A program made the translations under genes and the position numbers. The notes beneath the pieces were generated by a model. That model ran no database searches, was not told the DNA's origin, and saw only the letters and a program-made list of their open reading frames with translations. From assembly GCA_031277235.1 (NCBI GenBank), contig JAITMT010000353.1, positions 1 to 11,611 of the forward strand: 11,611 nucleotides of DNA. Direction: 5' to 3'. Each line of letters begins with the position of its first letter. Position 1 is the first letter of the stretch. Shown one piece after another: positions 7,661 through 11,611 of the stretch. Origin of the DNA: Tannerella sp. (GTDB lineage Bacteria > Bacteroidota > Bacteroidia > Bacteroidales > Tannerellaceae).

Positions 7661-8242
7661 TTATAGATTGATGAAAAAAAGTAACAGGGGCAGAAATTGT
7701 TTCAGTTCTTCGCGCAGTTTTTTGTAGGCAATCGCCATTTGCGTTTCAATGGTATTGATGGAAATATCGAGTTCCCGCGCAATATCCTTCTGTTTTTTAC
7801 CTTCGATTTTGTTCATCACAAAAATCTGTCTGCATTTTTCAGGCAACGCTTCTATGGCTTTGGTTATCAATTCTTCCAAATCATAGCCCGAAGAAAATAG
7901 ATCATTATCAAACGATTCCAGAGAAAACAGATTCAGTTGCATTTCAAGCCTGTATTCTTCCTGCATGATATTTTCCGCCTCGCGAACAACGATTTGATGA
8001 CGCAAATAATCGATACATTTGTTCTTTATAATTGTGAATATCAGGGACAACAGGTTATTGTCCCGATGCAGATATTTCCCTTTTGCTTCCCAGATTTCCG
8101 CAAAAGCGTCGTGAACGATATTTTCACAGTCCTCCTCGCAGGGGACATATTCGCCTGCGAAGCGCACCATTCCGCGAAAATTAAAAAGATATATTTCCCT
8201 GAAACGGTGTTCAAAATCCTTTATGATCAACAGGTTTTCCAT
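7661..8242 (-). CDS. FecI-like ECF sigma-70 factor
   Basis: RNA polymerase sigma factor of the extracytoplasmic-function group, 193 residues from the chosen start. Region 2 lies about 10-85 (FEHRFREIYLFNFRGMVRFAG, EDCENIVHDAFAEIWEAKGK, FTIIKNKCIDYLRHQ). Region 4 lies about 125-185 (ALPEKCRQIFVMNKIEGKKQKDIARELDIS, then INTIETQMAIAYKKLREELK). It ends in a short hydrophobic tail (FLPLLLFFINL), common in Bacteroidota members of this group. The reading frame stays open upstream to 8386. The ATG at 8240-8242 is preferred because it gives the usual family length, falls at the first recognisable region 2 residues, avoids overlap with the divergent maturase gene, and lies 25 bp downstream of a -7 promoter box. 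It is presumably held by the adjacent FecR protein and released when SusC binds its glycan, then transcribes susC-susD. Confidence 0.94.
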   Translation of the reverse strand: MENLLIIKDFEHRFREIYLFNFRGMVRFAGEYVPCEEDCENIVHDAFAEIWEAKGKYLHRDNNLLSLIFTIIKNKCIDYLRHQIVVREAENIMQEEYRLEMQLNLFSLESFDNDLFSSGYDLEELITKAIEALPEKCRQIFVMNKIEGKKQKDIARELDISINTIETQMAIAYKKLREELKQFLPLLLFFINL

Positions 8243-8267
8243 CGTCTGTATCCGATTTACGCAGGCG

Positions 8268-8275
8268 CAAATATA
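8268..8275 (-). promoter_or_regulatory. -7 box for the sigma-fecR operon
   Basis: The minus-strand octamer TATATTTG (8275 to 8268) matches TAnnTTTG, 25 bp before the sigma ATG at 8242. No clear TTG or TTTG -33 element lies 19-21 bp upstream, so only half of the consensus is supported. The position rules out starts upstream of 8242 if this is the promoter in use. Confidence 0.45.
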
Positions 8276-8307
8276 CGGACAACAAATGAATTTTCCATAA
8301 TTATTAC

Positions 8308-8315
8308 TATTTTTG
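8308..8315 (+). promoter_or_regulatory. -7 box for the maturase-sulfatase operon
   Basis: The plus-strand octamer TATTTTTG at 8308-8315 matches TAnnTTTG, 31 bp before the maturase ATG at 8347. No good -33 element is visible at the expected distance. It lies 32 bp from the oppositely directed sigma -7 box, so the two operons would have divergent, interleaved promoters. Confidence 0.45.
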
Positions 8316-8346
8316 TAGCCGATAATTGGAAATGATTTGTAAATAT

Positions 8347-9600
8347 ATGGAAAAAACATTATACTTAAATCCGCTGCAACTGCCACTGTATGTGATGGCT
8401 AAGCCGGTCGGTCCCCTGTGCAACATGGACTGCGAATATTGTTACTATCTGGAAAAAAGCGAGTTGTACAAAGACCGTAACGGCTACAAGATGTCCGACG
8501 CCCTGCTCGAACGTTTTGTCGAAGACTATATCAACTGCCAGACGTCGCCTGCCATCCAGTTCGTATGGCACGGCGGGGAAGCCCTGCTTCGGGGCATCGA
8601 ATTTTACCGCAAGGCGCTGCACCTGCAGCAACAGTACGGTCGCGGACGGGAAATTTCGAACGTTATCCAAACCAACGGACTGCTTCTGAACGACGAATGG
8701 TGCCGTTTCTTCAAGGATAACAATTTTCTGGTCGGCATATCCATTGACGGACCGGAAAAGATGCACGATCATTACCGCAAAAACCGTGGCGGAAAGGGTA
8801 CTTTCAAACAGGTCATGCGCGGTATCGAATTCTTGCAAAAGCATGATATTGAATTTAATACGCTGTCGGTAATCAACGATTATAACGTGGGTTATCCGAT
8901 TCAGATATACCGTTTTTTCAAGGAAATCGGCAGCCGTTATATGCAGTTTACGCCCATTGTGGAGCGCTTGGGTACCCGGAGCGACGGGCTGGAACTGCTT
9001 ACGGCTCAAGACCATCCGGAAGACGGCGAAATGGCGTCATGGTCGGTTGATCCGGTTGCTTACGGCAATTTTTATATCCGTATTTTCGATGAGTGGGTGC
9101 GCCGCGATGTGGGGAAATATTATGTACAGATTTTCGACGCCACGCTCGCCGGAATGGTCAATCAGCCGCCCGGCGTATGTATCTATGCGCCAACTTGCGG
9201 GCACGCGCTCGCCATGGAACACAACGGCGATGTCTATGCCTGCGACCACTTCGTGTATCCCGAATTTTTGCGGGGAAATATCCTGCAAGATTCGCTGATA
9301 CGCATGACGCTTTCCGACAAACAGACGCATTTCGGCAATTACAAGCGCGACGGGCTTCCACGCCAGTGCCGCGAGTGCAAATTCCTCAACCTCTGCAACG
9401 GAGAATGTCCGAAAAACCGCATCGCCACAACAGCCGACGGAGAATACGGACTGAATTACCTTTGCCCCGGTCTGACCATGTATTTTGAGCATGTATATCC
9501 TTACATGGAATTTATGGCGGAAGAACTGCGCCATGAAAGACCTCCGGCAAATGTTATGAATCTTTTCCGTACCTTTGCGGGGAAAAATCAGAAATCTTAA
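8347..9600 (+). CDS. chuR: Anaerobic sulfatase-maturing enzyme (radical SAM, SPASM type)
   Basis: Cytoplasmic radical SAM enzyme that oxidises the active-site Cys or Ser of sulfatases to C-alpha-formylglycine without oxygen. With the ATG at 8347 it has 417 residues. The radical SAM CxxxCxxC is Cys25, Cys29 and Cys32 (CNMDCEYC). WHGGEALLRG at 74-83 and VGISIDGPEKMHDHYRKN at 129-146 are family blocks. All eight auxiliary-cluster cysteines are present: 278, 284, 299, 341, 344, 350, 354 and 373, with the spacing of characterised anSMEs. Asp300, directly after Cys299, matches the catalytic base. The sequence closely follows the Bacteroides anSME known as ChuR, hence the symbol. In-frame starts also exist at 8332 (ATG) and 8326 (TTG); 8347 is chosen because of the -7 box at 8308-8315 and the usual N-terminus of the family. 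The sulfatase gene follows after 6 bp, an obvious functional pairing. Confidence 0.95.
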   Translation: MEKTLYLNPLQLPLYVMAKPVGPLCNMDCEYCYYLEKSELYKDRNGYKMSDALLERFVEDYINCQTSPAIQFVWHGGEALLRGIEFYRKALHLQQQYGRGREISNVIQTNGLLLNDEWCRFFKDNNFLVGISIDGPEKMHDHYRKNRGGKGTFKQVMRGIEFLQKHDIEFNTLSVINDYNVGYPIQIYRFFKEIGSRYMQFTPIVERLGTRSDGLELLTAQDHPEDGEMASWSVDPVAYGNFYIRIFDEWVRRDVGKYYVQIFDATLAGMVNQPPGVCIYAPTCGHALAMEHNGDVYACDHFVYPEFLRGNILQDSLIRMTLSDKQTHFGNYKRDGLPRQCRECKFLNLCNGECPKNRIATTADGEYGLNYLCPGLTMYFEHVYPYMEFMAEELRHERPPANVMNLFRTFAGKNQKS

Positions 9601-9606
9601 AAAACA

Positions 9607-11043
9607 ATGAATAAAAAAATGAATAAACGAAATCTTTCTACCGCGTGCGCCGGATTGCTGGTTTGTGCAGCCCAGCCGTTAATTGCCGCCGAGGCGGAAA
9701 ATCCCAATATCGTGGTTATTTTCTTAGACGATATGGGCTACGGCGACCTTCCCGTCACGGGAGCCATCGGATACCCAATGCCCAACATAGACCGCCTCTG
9801 CAACGAGGGCATGCGTTTCACCAATTTTTATGCGGCGCAGGCAGTCAGCAGCGCTTCGCGGGCAGGCTTGATGACCGGCTGTTACCCGAACCGCATCGGT
9901 TTTGCGGGCGCCATTGACCACACGGCTACAACCGGTATCGCGCAGAGCGAGGAAACCATCGCCGAAGTGCTGAAAAAGAAAAACTACGCTTGCGGCGCTT
10001 TCGGAAAGTGGCATCTGGGACATCATCCGCAGTTTTTGCCGACCAACAACGGCTTTGACGTGTATTACGGCTTGCCGTATTCCAACGACATGTGGACATT
10101 TCACCCGCAAGCCGGCTCCTATTATCCCAACCTGCCTATGTATGAAGGCGTTGAAATCATAGACCCGGACGTTACGCCGGAAGACCAGACGCAACTGACG
10201 ACGAATTATACCGAGCGTGCCGTCCGTTTCATGGAGCAAAACAGGGACAAGCCGTTTTTCGTATATCTTGCCCACTCCATGCCCCACGTGCCGCTCTACG
10301 TGAGCGACAAGTTCAAGGGAAAAAGCCAACAGGGGCTGTACGGCGACGTGATGATGGAAATAGACTGGAGCGTCGGCGAAATTTTGAAGGCGCTGGAAAG
10401 GCTGGGTTTGGCGGATAATACATTGGTAATATTCGCGTCCGACCACGGTCCGTGGCTCAACTACGGCAACAACGCCGGGTCGGCGGGAGGCTTGCGCGAA
10501 GGGAAGGGAGGGATTTTTGAAGGAGGACAGCGGGTACCCTGCATCATGCGCTGGACGGGGAAAATTCCCGCCGGTACGATTTGCAACCAACTGGCTTCGA
10601 CGATTGACCTGTTGCCTACTTTCGCCCGTATCACCGGCGCGCCGCTTCCGTCGCTGCCCATTGACGGCGTCAATATCCTTTCGCTGATGACGGACACGAC
10701 CGTAACCGTTTCGCCGCGAACGCATTTTCTGTACTATTATCATAAAAACGACCTCATCGCCGTGCGCAACGACCGGTTTAAACTGGTGTTTGAACACAAG
10801 GGACGCACCTACAATTTTCCTCCCGGAAACGACGGTTTACCCGGACATGTGGAAGAACGCCATCCCTTTGAAAAGGCTTTGTACGACATGCGCCGCGACC
10901 CAGGCGAACGCTACAACGTGATAGAGCAGTATCCCGAAGTCGTTGAAGAGTTGATGAACGTAGCGGCAGAAGCGCGTAAAGACCTCGGAGACGACCTCAC
11001 CGGCGAAAAGGGGACGGGTCGCCGGGCGGTTGGGCGGATTTAG
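9607..11043 (+). CDS. Exported Ser-type sulfatase (S1 family)
   Basis: Type I sulfatase hydrolysing a sulfate ester, 478 residues, with a Sec-type signal peptide (core about 10-24, probable cleavage near AAEA at 27-30). Metal-binding Asp41-Asp42 lie in FLDDMGYGD. The formylglycine motif is S81-S-A-S-R85 followed by AGLMTG, so Ser replaces the more common Cys. Lys134 and His136 (GKWHLG), His223 and His227 (AHSMPHVP), Asp279-His280 (SDHG) and Lys300 (REGKGGIFEGG) complete the usual active site. The C-terminal subdomain (LYDMRRDPGERYNV, then DLGDDLTGEKG...GRI) appears intact. An alternative start is Met5 (9619). It lies 6 bp after the maturase gene, which should activate it; known anSMEs accept Ser, whereas the aerobic FGE acts on Cys. 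Its general type resembles arylsulfatase A/N-acetylgalactosamine-6-sulfatase, but subfamily, sugar and sulfate position cannot be read with confidence. Confidence 0.95.
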   Translation: MNKKMNKRNLSTACAGLLVCAAQPLIAAEAENPNIVVIFLDDMGYGDLPVTGAIGYPMPNIDRLCNEGMRFTNFYAAQAVSSASRAGLMTGCYPNRIGFAGAIDHTATTGIAQSEETIAEVLKKKNYACGAFGKWHLGHHPQFLPTNNGFDVYYGLPYSNDMWTFHPQAGSYYPNLPMYEGVEIIDPDVTPEDQTQLTTNYTERAVRFMEQNRDKPFFVYLAHSMPHVPLYVSDKFKGKSQQGLYGDVMMEIDWSVGEILKALERLGLADNTLVIFASDHGPWLNYGNNAGSAGGLREGKGGIFEGGQRVPCIMRWTGKIPAGTICNQLASTIDLLPTFARITGAPLPSLPIDGVNILSLMTDTTVTVSPRTHFLYYYHKNDLIAVRNDRFKLVFEHKGRTYNFPPGNDGLPGHVEERHPFEKALYDMRRDPGERYNVIEQYPEVVEELMNVAAEARKDLGDDLTGEKGTGRRAVGRI

Positions 11044-11270
11044 AGTGTAGAGTGTAGTTGTTAAATTGATAGAGGTGTTGAATTCTTCTCTCGCCTACGG
11101 TGATGAAGGGTGTGTCCTTTTCAGGGTGTTCCGCCGCTGGACATTCCGATAGGGAAATTACTCCGGAGGGGGCAAAAAGGCGGAGGCAAAGGCGGGGAGA
11201 ATTATGTCGAAAGAGGGAAATTGTGCCGGAAAAATTCCCCTTTTCGGATAATTCCTATCCCCCTCTGAGG
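11044..11270. other. Non-coding spacer with inverted and direct repeats
   Basis: I see no convincing gene here. A short open frame at 11100-11282 has a low-complexity, Arg/Lys/Gly-rich translation that matches no known family and runs across the likely insertion-sequence end. The sulfatase stop is part of a 7-bp tandem repeat (TAGAGTG twice, then TAG, 11041-11057). An imperfect inverted repeat pairs 11148-11171 (gataggg...gagggg) with 11237-11259 (ccccttttcgg...ctatc); most positions match after two single-base gaps. A direct repeat, ggcaaaaaggcgga (11171-11184) then ggcaaaggcgggga (11185-11198), lies between the arms. No clear terminator with a T tract was found after the sulfatase gene. Confidence 0.5.
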
Positions 11271-11307
11271 CAGGGCTGTTAAGTTCTAAAAAGTTCTTTA
11301 AAATTAT

Positions 11308-11315
11308 TATCTTTG
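11308..11315 (+). promoter_or_regulatory. -7 box for the transposase
   Basis: TATCTTTG at 11308-11315 matches TAnnTTTG and lies only 7 bp before the first ATG at 11323. Transcription would begin almost at the start codon, giving a very short or absent leader. No good -33 element is seen 19-21 bp upstream. Confidence 0.45.
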
Positions 11316-11322
11316 CAAAAAA

Positions 11323-11611
11323 ATGGCTATGAGTTTAATAGAATGTTTACAGGAAGTAGAAGATTTCCGGCGTATGCAGGGTCAGCGGTATGGCAGTGTT
11401 GCGATGCTGTTGATCATCATAAAGGGAATCCTGCGCGGTCAATACGGTTATCGGGAAATCGGCCGTTTTTGCCGGTTAAACGAACCGTATCCGATTCGTA
11501 AATTCGGTTTCAGCAACGGGAAAGTTCCCTCCCATGCAAGTATCCGTACATTTATTCAGTCGGCGGATTTTGCATCCATACAGACTGCATTTCATAAATG
11601 GACACGGACTT
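11323..11611 (+). CDS. ISAs1-family transposase, N-terminal part
   Basis: Open frame running off the right edge; 96 residues are visible. The segment matches the DDE_Tnp_1-associated N-terminal domain typical of ISAs1/H-repeat transposases: an early ECLQEVEDFRRMQGQRY stretch, a hydrophobic helix VAMLLIIIKGILRG, the YGYREIGRFCRLNE block, and KVPSHASIRTFIQSADF, which resembles the family P-S..T..R motif. The DDE catalytic domain is beyond the window, so intactness cannot be judged. An in-frame ATG at 11329 (MSLIECL) is an equally plausible start given the very close promoter box. It ends the sulfatase side of the locus and is not expected to take part in glycan use. Confidence 0.85.
   Translation, partial: MAMSLIECLQEVEDFRRMQGQRYGSVAMLLIIIKGILRGQYGYREIGRFCRLNEPYPIRKFGFSNGKVPSHASIRTFIQSADFASIQTAFHKWTRT

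Larger units (their letters stand above)
11271..11611 (+). mobile_element. Left part of an ISAs1-family insertion sequence, cut by the window edge
   Basis: The transposase gene at 11323 implies an insertion sequence. Its left end is placed at 11271 because CAGGGCTGTTAAGTTC begins there and ISAs1-family ends usually start with CAGGG (recalled family knowledge). The flank ccctctgagg just before it would be one copy of the expected 8-10 bp target duplication. The right end and the second repeat are outside the window, so the exact boundary and completeness are unproven. Confidence 0.6.

Noticed and set aside
8243..8386. N-terminal extension of the sigma factor frame up to 8386
   Set aside because: The added 48 residues match no sigma region, would overlap the divergent maturase gene, and would span both predicted promoters.
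8365..9015. Open frame of 216 codons on the minus strand opposite the maturase gene
   Set aside because: It is a shadow of a clearly conserved gene with all catalytic cysteines in the other frame.
9724..10797. Open frame of 357 codons on the minus strand opposite the sulfatase gene
   Set aside because: It lies entirely within the sulfatase coding region, has a composition rich in Arg, Val and His typical of an antisense shadow of a G+C-rich gene, and shows no recognisable domain.
11100..11282. Possible 60-residue small protein after the sulfatase gene
   Set aside because: It is low-complexity and basic, overlaps the predicted insertion-sequence end, and has no promoter or family support.
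1..11611. CRISPR array, tRNA or rRNA genes, riboswitch
   Set aside because: No regularly spaced repeats, tRNA-like cloverleaf or rRNA segment was recognised on either strand, and the spacers are too short or lack riboswitch-like conserved cores.

Overview
The window looks like part of a genome from an anaerobic member of the Bacteroidota, probably Bacteroidales. Four things point that way: a SusC/SusD outer-membrane pair with lipoprotein signals, a FecI-type sigma factor with a FecR-type anti-sigma factor, an anaerobic sulfatase-maturing radical SAM enzyme, and several matches to the Bacteroides -7 promoter box TAnnTTTG with little sign of Shine-Dalgarno sites. Most of the window is one polysaccharide utilization locus (PUL) organised around a divergent promoter region near 8243-8346.

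Leftward (minus strand), in order of transcription: an ECF sigma factor (8242-7661), its FecR-like anti-sigma factor (7595-6636), a strong hairpin (6583-6555), a 1133-residue SusC-like TonB-dependent transporter with an N-terminal STN signalling domain (6490-3089), a SusD-like surface glycan-binding lipoprotein (3062-1416), a 287-bp spacer packed with inverted repeats, and a short GH29-family (alpha-L-fucosidase-like) lipoprotein (1128-97). A good two-part Bacteroides promoter at 36-5 reads leftward out of the window toward a gene not seen here.

Rightward (plus strand): an anaerobic sulfatase-maturing enzyme (8347-9600) and, 6 bp later, an exported sulfatase of the serine type (9607-11043). 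Next comes a 227-bp spacer with an imperfect inverted repeat. The window ends inside an insertion sequence whose ISAs1-family transposase starts at 11323.

A model of how the genes work together (inference from family knowledge): SusD and SusC capture and import an oligosaccharide. The SusC STN domain reports occupancy to FecR, which frees the sigma factor to raise susC-susD-GH29 expression. The maturase converts the sulfatase active-site Ser to formylglycine in the cytoplasm before export. The sulfatase removes sulfate and the GH29 protein removes a fucose-like sugar in the periplasm or at the cell surface. Likely substrates are sulfated, fucosylated glycans such as host mucin O-glycans or algal sulfated fucans, but the sequence alone does not decide between them. 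I see no clearly new type of system. The most unusual points are the Ser-type sulfatase paired with its maturase, the altered GH29 signature, and the structured repeat inside the susD-GH29 interval.
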